DNA of 64,000 nucleotides, from assembly GCA_016285835.1 (NCBI GenBank), contig JAEERM010000007.1:1-64000 (forward strand), in the 5' to 3' direction. The translations under genes were made by a program, and so were the position numbers. The notes below the pieces were generated by a model. That model was not told the DNA's origin. It did not search any database and saw only the letters and a program-made list of their open reading frames with translations. Of this stretch, positions 24,795 through 33,462 are shown in pieces (the stretch's first letter is position 1; every line of letters starts with the position of its first letter). This DNA comes from Fibrobacter sp. GTDB taxonomy: Bacteria; Fibrobacterota; Fibrobacteria; Fibrobacterales; Fibrobacteraceae.

Positions 24795-26289
24795 TGAGCA
24801 AGGCTCCACCGACAATCAGCACAAGGCCAAGCACGAACGAAAGAAGCGCGCTTCTCGTGAATCCCGCCACGATATAGCAGACAAAACTCACCCCCGCAAC
24901 AGAAAGCGCATAGGGCAACTGCGTATTCACGTGGTTCACATGGTTACAGTCCGCACCGGCACTCGCCATAATCGTCGTATCGGAAATCGGGGATATATGG
25001 TCGCCACAAACGGCACCCGCCATGCACGCCGAAATAGAAATAATCATCAAATCCGGATCGATGCTCGAGAACGCCGCCACCACAATCGGGATCAAGATGC
25101 CGAACGTCCCCCACGAGGTTCCCGTCGAGAAGGCAAGCCCCACACCGACTAAGAAGATTATCGCCGGCATCAAGTTCATAAAGCCAGCAGCGCTCCCCGA
25201 AATGAGACTTGCCACAAAGACCTTCGCGCCAAGCGTATCGGTAACGCCCTTCAAACTCCAGGCCAGCACAAGAATCAATATCGCCGGAACCATCGCCTTG
25301 AAACCTTCAGGCAAACATTCCAGGCACTTGCGCAACTTCAAGACACGACGACCCAAATACCAAATCACCGTCACCGCAAGCGTACAGAAGCTACCAATGA
25401 CAAGCCCCACCGAAGCATCGCTTGCACCAAAGGCATCGACAAAACCCTTGTGAGCCTCGCCGTTCGAGAAGAATCCGCCCGTATAAACTAAACCCGCCAC
25501 GCAGAACACAATCAAGGAAACAATCGGGAAAACAAGATCGGCAACAGTCCCTCGGGAATCTTCACGCTTCAAAGACTGAGTCTGCGCATCGAGTTTTTCG
25601 GCCGCGGTCTCGTATTTTTTCATCGGGCCAAAATCCACCTTCAAAAGAATAATCGTAAAGAGGGCAACGATAGTCAGCAATGCATAGAAATTAAAGGGAA
25701 TCGATTTCACAAACAGTCCCAGGCCATCTTCCCCTTCGACAAAGCCGGTCACTGCCGCCGCCCACGAACTGATAGGCGCAATAATGCATATCGGGGCTGC
25801 CGTAGCATCAATCAGGTACGCCAGTTTTTCGCGACTCAGCTTGAATTTTCCCGTAACAGGGCGCATCACAGAACCCACCGTGAGGCAGTTGAAATAATCA
25901 TCGACAAAAATCAAGATGCCCAAGATGACGGTCGCCAGTTGCACACCCACTTTGGACTTGATACGACGCCCAGCCCATTCACCGAAAGCCGCCGCCCCTC
26001 CGGACTTGTTCATCAAGGCGACCATCGTCCCAAAGAACACAAGGAAAAACAGGATGCCCACGTTCCACGGGTCCGACACCTGCTTGACCATGCCATCCTT
26101 GAACACAGCATCCAAGAAATGCGGGAAATTACCCTCGCTAATGAGCAACGCGCCCATCAATATGCCCACAAAAAGGGACGAATAAGCCTCCTTGGTAATG
26201 AGGGCAAGGACAATGGCCACAATCGAGGGCACCAGGGCCCAGAACGTTCCATGAAAATAGGATACAACTTCAGCAGCTTGTTGTTCCAT
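24769..26289 (-). CDS. NhaC-family Na+/H+ antiporter-like membrane protein
   Basis: 506 aa, strongly hydrophobic with about 11-12 membrane spans. Segments such as FVDDYFNCLTVGSVMRPV, DATAAPICIIAPISSWAA and CGDHISPISDTTIMAS are the signature regions of the NhaC-like family (COG1757), which exchanges Na+ for H+ or for organic ions in some members. The ATG at 26289 is chosen because AAGGAG lies 7 nt upstream; an upstream in-frame start at 26313 would fall inside a hairpin. That Shine-Dalgarno is buried in a terminator-like stem (26290-26316). The gene follows nadC on the same strand and overlaps the EamA gene at its 3' end. Confidence 0.88.
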   Translation of the reverse strand: MEQQAAEVVSYFHGTFWALVPSIVAIVLALITKEAYSSLFVGILMGALLISEGNFPHFLDAVFKDGMVKQVSDPWNVGILFFLVFFGTMVALMNKSGGAAAFGEWAGRRIKSKVGVQLATVILGILIFVDDYFNCLTVGSVMRPVTGKFKLSREKLAYLIDATAAPICIIAPISSWAAAVTGFVEGEDGLGLFVKSIPFNFYALLTIVALFTIILLKVDFGPMKKYETAAEKLDAQTQSLKREDSRGTVADLVFPIVSLIVFCVAGLVYTGGFFSNGEAHKGFVDAFGASDASVGLVIGSFCTLAVTVIWYLGRRVLKLRKCLECLPEGFKAMVPAILILVLAWSLKGVTDTLGAKVFVASLISGSAAGFMNLMPAIIFLVGVGLAFSTGTSWGTFGILIPIVVAAFSSIDPDLMIISISACMAGAVCGDHISPISDTTIMASAGADCNHVNHVNTQLPYALSVAGVSFVCYIVAGFTRSALLSFVLGLVLIVGGALLIKKRQAKS

Positions 26290-26316
26290 AAAAAAACTCC
26301 TTGGGGTTTCCAAGGA
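26290..26316 (-). terminator. terminator-like hairpin enclosing the NhaC-type gene's ribosome site
   Basis: On the minus strand TCCTTGG, loop AAACC and CCAAGGA form a 7-bp stem, followed by G and seven Ts running straight into ATG at 26289. The 3' arm contains the Shine-Dalgarno AAGGAG. It can act as the nadC terminator and as a block on translation of the next gene. Confidence 0.65.
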
Positions 26317-26351
26317 ATATAAAAAAACAAATCTTTTGTGGTTTTGCCTTA

Positions 26352-27215
26352 CTAGATTCGCATCGAAATATCGAGAGCTTTCACGCTATGCGTAAGCGCA
26401 CCGACGGAGATGTAGTCCAGGCCGAGCGTCGCGATTTCCTTTGCACGTTCGAGCGTCATGTTGCCGGAACCTTCCACCAGGCACTTGTCGCCGCTTTCCT
26501 TGATAATCTTCAAAGCCTCGGCCATCATCTCGTTGCTCATGTTATCAAGCATGATGACATCAACACCCTTATTAAGGAGCGCGCGCAACTGGTCGAAGTT
26601 TTCGACTTCCATTTCGACCATCAGGTTCTGCTTGTTGTTCTTCTTCACCACTTCGAGCGCCTGGAGAACACCGCCCGCCGCAGCGATGTGGTTATCCTTC
26701 ACGAGCACCATGTCGAAGAGTCCCATACGGTGGTTGGAACCGCCCCCCACCCGCACCGCATACTTCTGCAGCGTACGGAAACCGGGAACCGTCTTGCGCG
26801 TATCAAGCACCTTCGTCTTGCCACCCTTCAAAGCTTCCTGGAAAGTATGTGCAACCGTTGCCACGCCGGAGAGTTGCTGGATAAAGTTCAAAAGCGTGCG
26901 TTCACCCGTCAGGAGTTCGTGCGTCGTGCCGTCCATTTCGGCAATCAAATCGCCCTTCTTCACCACGTCACCATCTTTCTTGTGGAGCGTCACCTTCACA
27001 TTCGCCTTGAGTTCCTGGAACACGAGTTCAATCACCGGGAGGCCGGCAAGCACACCGTCTTCCTTGGCAATCAGGCGGGCATGCTGCTTTTGGTCAGCAG
27101 GGATGGTCCACTCGCTCGTGACATCACCCGTGCGCACATCTTCGGCAAGCGCCAAGCGAATCATCGTGAGGGCATCTTCGGTAGGGAATTTGGGAGTTGA
27201 GTTATCGCCGTACAT
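26352..27215 (-). CDS. nadC: nicotinate-nucleotide pyrophosphorylase (carboxylating)
   Basis: 287 aa, the usual length. Motifs: ALAEDVRTGDVTSE at the N-terminus, GERTLLNFIQQLSGVAT, LDTRKTVPGFRTLQKYAV, GGGSNHRMGLFDMVLVKDNHI and a C-terminal DYISVGALTHSVKALDISM. NadC converts quinolinate and PRPP to nicotinate mononucleotide, CO2 and PPi in de novo NAD synthesis. The ATG at 27215 has no Shine-Dalgarno; it is preceded by a long degenerate repeat. nadA and nadB are not in the window. Confidence 0.95.
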   Translation of the reverse strand: MYGDNSTPKFPTEDALTMIRLALAEDVRTGDVTSEWTIPADQKQHARLIAKEDGVLAGLPVIELVFQELKANVKVTLHKKDGDVVKKGDLIAEMDGTTHELLTGERTLLNFIQQLSGVATVAHTFQEALKGGKTKVLDTRKTVPGFRTLQKYAVRVGGGSNHRMGLFDMVLVKDNHIAAAGGVLQALEVVKKNNKQNLMVEMEVENFDQLRALLNKGVDVIMLDNMSNEMMAEALKIIKESGDKCLVEGSGNMTLERAKEIATLGLDYISVGALTHSVKALDISMRI

Positions 27216-27339
27216 GGTTAGTGATTGGTGGTTAGTGATTGGTGGTTGGTGGTTAGTGGTTAGTAGGAAGTAGGATGTTGGAAGTAGGAAGTTGGAAGTT
27301 ACTGTCTACTGCCTACTGTCTACTGCCTACTGTTTTCTG
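27216..27339. repeat. degenerate intergenic repeat block
   Basis: Fills the whole gap between nadC and the sugar transferase gene. It runs from TTAGTGATTGGTGG words through GTAGGAAGTAGG and TTGGAAGT words into TACTGTCTACTGCC words. The purine-rich left part and pyrimidine-rich right part can pair imperfectly into a long hairpin. Confidence 0.75.
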
Positions 27340-28791
27340 CTATTGCGCTCCTTTTCCGGTCAGCACCACATATACGGTTCGAACCAGAATCTGGAAATCA
27401 AGCAGCAAACTCATATTCTCGTAGTAATACATGTCGTACTGCAACTTGATTTGCACATCCTCGATGCTCGTATCGTAATGGTGACGCACCTGAGCCCAGC
27501 CAGTGAGGCCCGGCTTCATCTTGAGGCGGCTGATGTAGAACGGAATCTTTTCGCGGAGCTTGCCGATAAACACAGCACGTTCAGGGCGCGGGCCGACCAT
27601 GCTCATATCGCCCTTGAGCACACAGAAAATCTGCGGGAGTTCGTCAATGCGGGTCTTGCGCAGGAACTTGCCCACCTTCGTAATACGCGGGTCGTCTTTG
27701 GTTGCCCACTGAGCACCGAACTTTTCGGCATCGGTACGCATGGTGCGGAATTTATAAACCGTAAAGGGCTTGCCGTACAGGCCGATGCGTTCCTGCGAAT
27801 AGAGCACTGGGCCGCGGTCCTCGAGCTTGATAGCAATGGCTGCCAAAATGCAAACCGGTAGCGAGCACAATCCCAAAAACGCTCCAAACAAAATATCGAT
27901 AATGCGCTTGACTTGCACTTGCCAAGGGGGCATCGTAAACGCAAACAGTTCCTGCAATTCAAAGCCATAAACGAGGTTCGCCTTGAACTGGCCATTCACC
28001 ACACCATAAAGTTCCGGGACAATATAAATATGGAGAGGCAGTTCGCAAATCCACACGAGCACTCGCATGATTTCTTGCGGAGAGGCACTATCGTGAGCGA
28101 TGATGATACCACTGACCTTGAGTTTTTTCACAAGCGCAGGCAAATCGGAATACTTGCCCAATACAGGATACCCCGCAAACTCGTGATCCATCACTTGGAA
28201 GCGTTCATCGACAAAACCGATAACCCGATGGCCACGCGCCGGAGTCTTAGCAAGCGATTCTGCAATTTTACGGCCAGCTTCTGTCGCGCCAAGGACCAGG
28301 ATATTATTCGCACCATAACCTAGGCGCAAAAAACCGCGCAGGCACCAGTAGATAACCATGCGGAATCCAGCCACCAGCGTAAGGGCGAGACCACCATAAA
28401 TGAATATCCACGGGAATCGCGAGCCGTAGAGATAACCCTCGCTCAATGGCGAATTGGCAAAGACCTTCCCGACAAATTCCGCACCGAACAACCCGACAAT
28501 GACAAGCACAATCCCCAGAGCGACGGCGCGGAGCACCCTCAAAATCTGGTGGGTACGGGACATCAGGAGCCAAGAACGGTACAAGCCGGCACAGGTAAAG
28601 AGCAAAAGCCAGCCCAAGTTGAGAACTAGGCCCATGTGCCAATATTCATCAAATGTCTTGCTCGGGTCAAACTTGTCTACAATCCAGCCACTATGGAACT
28701 GCACCCAGAACGCCAAGGCGAAACAAATCGACAAGGCGGCAAAGTCCGAAAGGACTAAGAGGATTCGTTCCAACGTGGTTGCGCGTATCAT
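27340..28791 (-). CDS. undecaprenyl-phosphate sugar phosphotransferase (exopolysaccharide priming enzyme)
   Basis: 483 aa. Four or five N-terminal membrane spans (residues ~10-130) are followed by a CoA-binding-like Rossmann segment ([19 protein letters not shown]) and a C-terminal bacterial sugar transferase domain with [61 protein letters not shown] and [10 protein letters not shown]. Such enzymes (WcaJ/WbaP type) load the first sugar phosphate onto undecaprenyl phosphate at the inner membrane. The sugar, often glucose or galactose, is not known here. The stop is next to the nadC-side repeat. No clear Shine-Dalgarno. A second sugar transferase lies 1.5 kb away on the other strand. Confidence 0.9.
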   Translation of the reverse strand: MIRATTLERILLVLSDFAALSICFALAFWVQFHSGWIVDKFDPSKTFDEYWHMGLVLNLGWLLLFTCAGLYRSWLLMSRTHQILRVLRAVALGIVLVIVGLFGAEFVGKVFANSPLSEGYLYGSRFPWIFIYGGLALTLVAGFRMVIYWCLRGFLRLGYGANNILVLGATEAGRKIAESLAKTPARGHRVIGFVDERFQVMDHEFAGYPVLGKYSDLPALVKKLKVSGIIIAHDSASPQEIMRVLVWICELPLHIYIVPELYGVVNGQFKANLVYGFELQELFAFTMPPWQVQVKRIIDILFGAFLGLCSLPVCILAAIAIKLEDRGPVLYSQERIGLYGKPFTVYKFRTMRTDAEKFGAQWATKDDPRITKVGKFLRKTRIDELPQIFCVLKGDMSMVGPRPERAVFIGKLREKIPFYISRLKMKPGLTGWAQVRHHYDTSIEDVQIKLQYDMYYYENMSLLLDFQILVRTVYVVLTGKGAQ

Positions 28792-28814
28792 CTATAACCC
28801 ACGGAACTCGAATA

Positions 28815-30104
28815 CTAGACGAGGAAACGGATTACCTGGCTCTTTTCCACAATCTCGGGCAGAGCATCAATGGAATCGACCGCCTTGGAAGCCTTGCAAT
28901 CCTGCGTCTTTTCGGTAATGACCACGATGGAAACCTTACCCGGGTCCTTCACATTCTTCTGGATGATCGTTTCGATAGAGATATTGTTCTCGGCGAGGAT
29001 GCTCGTAATCTTTGCGAGCACACCACAAGCATCGCGGGAAGTGAAGCGCAAGTAATAACGGGAAGTCGTTTCCGAAATCGGCACGAGCGTCGCGGAATTG
29101 TCAACGTTGAACCAGCCCATCGGGAGAGCCTTGCGGCTACCGCAGTCAGTAGAACGGGCCAGAGAAACAAGGTCGGCCACCACAGCAGAAGCCGTCGGGA
29201 GGCGGCCTGCACCGGCACCCGTCTGCACCGTTTCGCCCAAGTTGTCACACTTGAGGTACACCGCGTTAATCACGCCGTTCACGTTAGAAAGCAGATTGTC
29301 GTTGGAGATGAAGCACGGATGGACGCGGGCATCCACGCGGTCACCGTCACGGTGATAAATACCGAGGAGCTTCACGCAGCAACCGATTTCCTTTGCAAAA
29401 GCGATATCCTGGGCGGTAATCTTCGAAATGCCCGTCACGTGAATCTTTTCGAAGTCCACGCGCTTGCCACTGCAGAGGCTAGCGAGCAAAGCAGTCTTGT
29501 GGGCAGAGTCGATACCTTCGATATCGAAAGTCGGGTCGGCTTCGGCAAAGCCGAGCTTCTGCGCATCCTTGAGCACCACGTCGAAGTCGAGACCTTCGTC
29601 GGCCATGCGGCTAAGGATATAGTTACAAGTACCGTTGATGATGCAGCTCAGGTGTTCCACCGTCGAGCCCAACAGGCCTTCCTGGAGGCTACGGATGATG
29701 GGAATGCCACCGCCAACAGCGGCTTCGAACAGCACATGCAGCCCCTTGCTTGCGGCGAGCGGGAAAATTTCGTGACCGTACTTGGCGAGGAGAGCCTTGT
29801 TCGCAGTCACCACGTGCTTGCCACTTTCGAGGGCGGCCAAAATCCACTTGCGCGGCATGTTGTAGCCGCCGGCGAGTTCCACGAGCACGTCGATATCGTC
29901 ACCGGCAATCATTTCATCGGCATTGGTCGAAACCTTGTAGCCCTTCGCCTTGTACGGGGCAACTTCTTCTTCGGACTTCGCGCAGATGCAGGCGAGTTCA
30001 AGTTCGACACCGAGCTTTTCCTTGTACTCGGCAATTTTCTGTTCCAGGATCTGAATAACACCGCCACCGACGGTTCCTGTACCAATAAGTCCAATACGCA
30101 ACAT
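28815..30104 (-). CDS. hom: homoserine dehydrogenase
   Basis: 429 aa, the standard single-function form. The N-terminus has the NAD(P)-binding GLIGTGTVGGGV; the catalytic part contains AAVGGGIPIIRSL, NGTCNYIL and DPTFDIEGIDSAHK; the C-terminal ~80 residues (YYLRFTSRDACGVLAKITSI) are an ACT domain, usually the threonine-binding regulator. It reduces aspartate semialdehyde to homoserine for threonine and methionine synthesis. GGAG lies 7 nt before the ATG at 30104. It ends 23 nt before the sugar transferase start on the same strand. Confidence 0.96.
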   Translation of the reverse strand: MLRIGLIGTGTVGGGVIQILEQKIAEYKEKLGVELELACICAKSEEEVAPYKAKGYKVSTNADEMIAGDDIDVLVELAGGYNMPRKWILAALESGKHVVTANKALLAKYGHEIFPLAASKGLHVLFEAAVGGGIPIIRSLQEGLLGSTVEHLSCIINGTCNYILSRMADEGLDFDVVLKDAQKLGFAEADPTFDIEGIDSAHKTALLASLCSGKRVDFEKIHVTGISKITAQDIAFAKEIGCCVKLLGIYHRDGDRVDARVHPCFISNDNLLSNVNGVINAVYLKCDNLGETVQTGAGAGRLPTASAVVADLVSLARSTDCGSRKALPMGWFNVDNSATLVPISETTSRYYLRFTSRDACGVLAKITSILAENNISIETIIQKNVKDPGKVSIVVITEKTQDCKASKAVDSIDALPEIVEKSQVIRFLV

Positions 30105-30148
30105 AGGGCGTCTCCATTTTTAAATTTTTTCGGGAGAAAAGATAGAAA

Positions 30149-30235
30149 TTAGTAGTTAGTGGTTTGTGGTTAGTGGTTTGTAATAATGACGAAAAAAGCA
30201 ACTATCTTGTTTACTAACCACTACATACCAACCAC
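30149..30235. repeat. inverted intergenic repeat between hom and the second sugar transferase
   Basis: TTAGTAGTTAGTGGTTTGTGG words on the left face TTACTAACCACTACATACC and CCAACCAC words on the right, giving an imperfect inverted repeat in the divergent promoter region. Confidence 0.65.
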
Positions 30236-30254
30236 TTTTTCTACATTTCCCTAC

Positions 30255-31427
30255 ATGGAACAAGCAAATGTCAATCCAGATATCGGCTCTATCCTCGACG
30301 AGCAGAAACTCAAGAACATTGTCTACCCGGCAAGGCTCTTCCGCGCGCGTCTAAACGAGGAATTCCAGCGTTCCAACCGTACGCGAAAGCCGTTCCTGTT
30401 CCTCAAAGTTTACGCCCACCAATTTGATATTCTCGGATGGTCCAGGCCTAACGAAGTCATCAACAAGACATGGAAGATTAGCGTTCTCACCATGTTCTCG
30501 CACCTGCGCTTTATCGATGTCCTTGGCTACCTCCCCGACAGCAACGGAATTGGTATCATTCTGCTGAACTCGGACCTGACAAAACTCGAGAACATCCGCA
30601 AGGACATGCTCCATAGGCTCAACGACGCGGGCCTTATCCAGGCATTGCGGCACAATCCCAAGAAACCGATTTTCAAGGCATACCTCTATTCCGGCCTCCA
30701 AGAAAAGGAGAACCAGGAACTGAGCAAGAAGATCGAGGAATTCAACAGCATGGGAGGCAGTTTCTTCTCGTTGACTCGTCTCACCATGTCGGAAATTTGG
30801 CAGCACCCACACAAGATCCGTTATAGGCGCGTTATCAAGCGCACATTCGACCTTGTCGGTGCCACCTGTGGCATTATCCTGCTTTCCCCGTTACTCCTGT
30901 TCTGCGCACTGGCAGTCAAGATTAGCGACCCTAAGGGGCCTGTCATCTTCAAGCAGACGCGCGTAGGCAAAGACGGTAAGGAATTCACGATGTACAAGTT
31001 CCGCAGTATGTACATCGATGCCGAAGAGCGCAAAAAAGAACTCATGGCATTGAACGAGACCGGCGGAAAAACATTCAAGATGAAGAACGACCCCCGCATA
31101 TACCCGTTCGGGCGCGTTCTCCGCAAGTTCAGCCTCGACGAACTGCCGCAGTTGTTCAACATCATCCAGGGGTCCATGTCCATAGTGGGGCCGCGTCCGC
31201 CTCTGCCTTCCGAGGTAGAAGAATACGAGCCGTGGCATCAGGTCAGGTTGTCTGTAACCCCGGGCCTTACTTGCATTTGGCAGGTGAGCGGGCGTAGCAA
31301 CATCCCGTTCGAAGGGCAGATGCGCCTCGACAACGACTATATCCGCCGCGACGGCAAGATTGCCGAAGATATCAAGCTTATCCTAAAGACATTCAAGGTC
31401 GTGTTCAAAGGCGACGGCGCCTACTAG
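30255..31427 (+). CDS. bacterial sugar transferase with N-terminal GGDEF-like region
   Basis: 390 aa. The C-terminal ~200 residues are a bacterial sugar transferase domain: KRTFDLVGATCGIILLS with one membrane hairpin, FKQTRVGKDGKEFTMYKFRS, RKFSLDELPQLFNIIQGSMS, GPRPPLPSEV and TPGLTCIWQVSGR. The first ~170 residues lack the usual spans and instead resemble a nucleotide-cyclase/GGDEF-like alpha/beta fold without its catalytic motif (inference). It likely transfers a sugar phosphate to undecaprenyl phosphate. I chose ATG 30255, because TACATT lies exactly 7 nt upstream and no Shine-Dalgarno is present; an in-frame ATG at 30186 would lie in the intergenic repeat. It overlaps truA by 4 bp at the converging ends. 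Confidence 0.85.
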   Translation: MEQANVNPDIGSILDEQKLKNIVYPARLFRARLNEEFQRSNRTRKPFLFLKVYAHQFDILGWSRPNEVINKTWKISVLTMFSHLRFIDVLGYLPDSNGIGIILLNSDLTKLENIRKDMLHRLNDAGLIQALRHNPKKPIFKAYLYSGLQEKENQELSKKIEEFNSMGGSFFSLTRLTMSEIWQHPHKIRYRRVIKRTFDLVGATCGIILLSPLLLFCALAVKISDPKGPVIFKQTRVGKDGKEFTMYKFRSMYIDAEERKKELMALNETGGKTFKMKNDPRIYPFGRVLRKFSLDELPQLFNIIQGSMSIVGPRPPLPSEVEEYEPWHQVRLSVTPGLTCIWQVSGRSNIPFEGQMRLDNDYIRRDGKIAEDIKLILKTFKVVFKGDGAY

Positions 31428-32176
31428 TAATCTTTATAGATTACGTTGTGCAAGACCAAACCCTGCGGGGGCGCCCAAGTGCGTTCACCCTTGAAGTTTT
31501 TCTCGAATATGGTCTTGACCGTCCCTTCGGGGTATCGGCCGCGCCCCACATCGAACAACGTTCCCACCATCGCGCGGACCTGCCTGTGCAAGAACCGGTT
31601 CCCCTTGATATGGAAGACAACGCTCCAGTCGTTTTGGCGCTCCAGGCGAAACTCGCTCAACGTGCAAAGCGTGGACTTCCCGTCGTTGCGCGGGATGCAG
31701 AAGTCGATAAAGTCGTGCTCACCCAAGAAAGCGGAAGCCTCGCGTTCCATTGCATCCAAATCCAGGTGTAACGAACCACATTCCCAACCGAAGTCACGCA
31801 TTAGCGCAACGGGGCGCGTAAAAATCGTGTACTGGTAATAACGCATCACGGCATCGTAGCGCGCATTGAAATCGTCGGCGCAGCGTTCCAAGTCGCGGAT
31901 GCGGATAAGCCGCTTGGTCAGGCCGTTTATGGAACGGACAGTCTTCTGCGGGTCCAGTTCACCGTCGTAATCGAAATGGCAACACTGGCCGCGCGCATGC
32001 ACGCCCGTATCGGTACGGCCCGAACCAACAATGCGGACTGGCGACCGAAGCACGATTGAAAACGCCTCCTCCAAGGAAGACTGCACCGTGACAAATTTGG
32101 TCTTGCCCGCTTCGTTCTGCGCCTGCCAGCCGTAAAACGCGCTGCCAAGGTACTCACAACGGAAGCGGTAACGCAT
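31424..32176 (-). CDS. truA: tRNA pseudouridine(38-40) synthase
   Basis: 250 aa. The catalytic segment GSGRTDTGVHARGQ carries Asp56; RFLHRQVRAMVGTLFDVGRG and the N-terminal YLGSAFYGWQ are also TruA signatures. It makes pseudouridine at positions 38-40 of the anticodon arm of several tRNAs. The start ATG shares one base with the upstream gene's stop (TGATG), so the two are translationally coupled. It converges with a 4-bp overlap on the sugar transferase gene. Confidence 0.95.
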   Translation of the reverse strand: MRYRFRCEYLGSAFYGWQAQNEAGKTKFVTVQSSLEEAFSIVLRSPVRIVGSGRTDTGVHARGQCCHFDYDGELDPQKTVRSINGLTKRLIRIRDLERCADDFNARYDAVMRYYQYTIFTRPVALMRDFGWECGSLHLDLDAMEREASAFLGEHDFIDFCIPRNDGKSTLCTLSEFRLERQNDWSVVFHIKGNRFLHRQVRAMVGTLFDVGRGRYPEGTVKTIFEKNFKGERTWAPPQGLVLHNVIYKDY

Positions 32177-33198
32177 CAGTTCCCCGTTTCCTGGGATTCC
32201 TTGATAACCGTTTCGACGTATTCCTGCGGGATTCTCAACTGCGAAGCAATCGCCGATGCCGGGAAACCACGACGGGTCATCTGCAAAATCTTGGTCTTCT
32301 CGGTAAATTCGCGGTCGAAACGGCTCGTAGAGAGCGGAGTACGCGGAGCCGGAGCCCCACCCTGCGGGCCTCCCGTGATATTGTGGCTCTGCGCGCGAAT
32401 CTTCATGGTCTGTTCCCTAGTCATGCCACGCGGAGAGCGCAGCACATCGGAAAGGGACTGCATTGCCGACGTAATGCGTTCCTTCGCCGTCGGACGGAGA
32501 TGCGGCCTTTCGAGGTCGCTTGTCAAAATCTTGTTCTCGGGGATGCCGTTCTCGTCTTCGAAGGCGACCTTCGATACCGGCGGTTCCGCATCGGCAAAAG
32601 CTTCGGATGCTGCCGGTTCGGACGGAGCCGGTTCGCCAGGTGCGCTCGGGAGTTTCACTTCTGCAACGCGCTTCTGCCTTTCGGCAAACTCGGTAGCGTC
32701 GTCTATAATCGAACGCCTCTGGGGGCGCGGGCGCGGCGGAACAAGCGTCGGGTCGTTCTCGAACCCGTTCTTAGGTTCCTTGAAACGGTGCCTGCCAGTA
32801 ATGGCAGCTAGTTTCTGTGTAAGTTCCTTCTTGCCATGCCCGAGGACAAAGACCAGGACAAAGAAAATAATCCCTACAGCGGCAACACCGCCCACAATCC
32901 AAATCCATGCGCTGTTGGACAGCCCACCCTCTTCTTCGGAACTTTCCGGCGCAGACGGGGTCTGCATCTCGGAGAGGGCGTTCCAGCTCACCTCAAGTTC
33001 TTCACGAATCTTTATCTGCAAGTCGGGCCTCTGCGACGACTCCCAAAGTGCCATCTCCAGGGAATCAATCCTGGCTCGGGCGACCAAATAGGCTTCGGCA
33101 TCAAAGTTGGCCACCCCCATGGAGGTATCCAACTTCAAATAAATGATGATGACAAGCGCCAGGACAAAAAGCACGGCAGGAGCAGTAAACTTCTTCAT
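32176..33198 (-). CDS. membrane protein with two spans and a C-terminal helix-turn-helix-like segment
   Basis: 340 aa, not recognised. A first hydrophobic stretch covers residues ~5-22 and a second (WIWIVGGVAAVGIIFFVLVF) residues ~97-116, with an acidic ~75-residue region between. The C-terminal ~215 residues are polar, Pro/Glu/Ala-rich and probably cytoplasmic. The last ~40 (KTKILQMTRRGFPASAIASQ, then LRIPQEYVETVI) look like a helix-turn-helix of the 'rule out by recurrence' kind seen in DUF6115-like proteins (weak inference). No Shine-Dalgarno; TACATT lies 7 nt before ATG. It is coupled to truA. Confidence 0.7.
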   Translation of the reverse strand: MKKFTAPAVLFVLALVIIIYLKLDTSMGVANFDAEAYLVARARIDSLEMALWESSQRPDLQIKIREELEVSWNALSEMQTPSAPESSEEEGGLSNSAWIWIVGGVAAVGIIFFVLVFVLGHGKKELTQKLAAITGRHRFKEPKNGFENDPTLVPPRPRPQRRSIIDDATEFAERQKRVAEVKLPSAPGEPAPSEPAASEAFADAEPPVSKVAFEDENGIPENKILTSDLERPHLRPTAKERITSAMQSLSDVLRSPRGMTREQTMKIRAQSHNITGGPQGGAPAPRTPLSTSRFDREFTEKTKILQMTRRGFPASAIASQLRIPQEYVETVIKESQETGN

Positions 33199-33365
33199 GT
33201 TGAAAAATGTAGAAAAAATACAACGTTGTAGAGTTCAATAAGGGCAAAAGTAGGCCAAATCGTGAAAAAAAGCCATTTTTGGAGAATTGAGAAACCCTCA
33301 ACACCTTTTTGGAAAAACTTACAAAAAGGTGCCCAACGTCTTTAGGGGATACGTATATTAATGTA

Positions 33366-33430
33366 CAAGAACTCTTTGTTCTCCTCCTAACCCCAAAAAT
33401 CAAATACCCCGATTCTATCGGGGTATTTTT
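33366..33430 (+). ncRNA. candidate small RNA with CU-rich anti-Shine-Dalgarno-like stretch
   Basis: A -10-like TATATT (33354-33359) precedes a ~65-nt segment with an unpaired CU-rich stretch (TTCTCCTCCTAACCCC, about 33379-33394). It ends in a strong terminator: AATACCCCGAT, loop TCT, ATCGGGGTATT, then Ts. No annotated gene uses this terminator on the plus strand. A CACCTTTTT/AAAAAGGTG hairpin lies just upstream (33302-33330). Confidence 0.35.
33403..33430. terminator. strong hairpin, probably bidirectional
   Basis: An 11-bp perfect stem (AATACCCCGAT with ATCGGGGTATT) around TCT. On the plus strand it ends in TTTTT; on the minus strand, TGATTTTT follows, so it may also end the GGDEF-protein transcript. 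Confidence 0.8.
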
Positions 33431-33462
33431 CGTTTATTTCTTAAAATAAGGGACTGGCGCTA

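Noticed and set aside
33377-33397. AGGAGGAG on the minus strand as a ribosome site
   Set aside because: No start codon lies at a proper distance; the next gene starts about 180 nt away at 33198.
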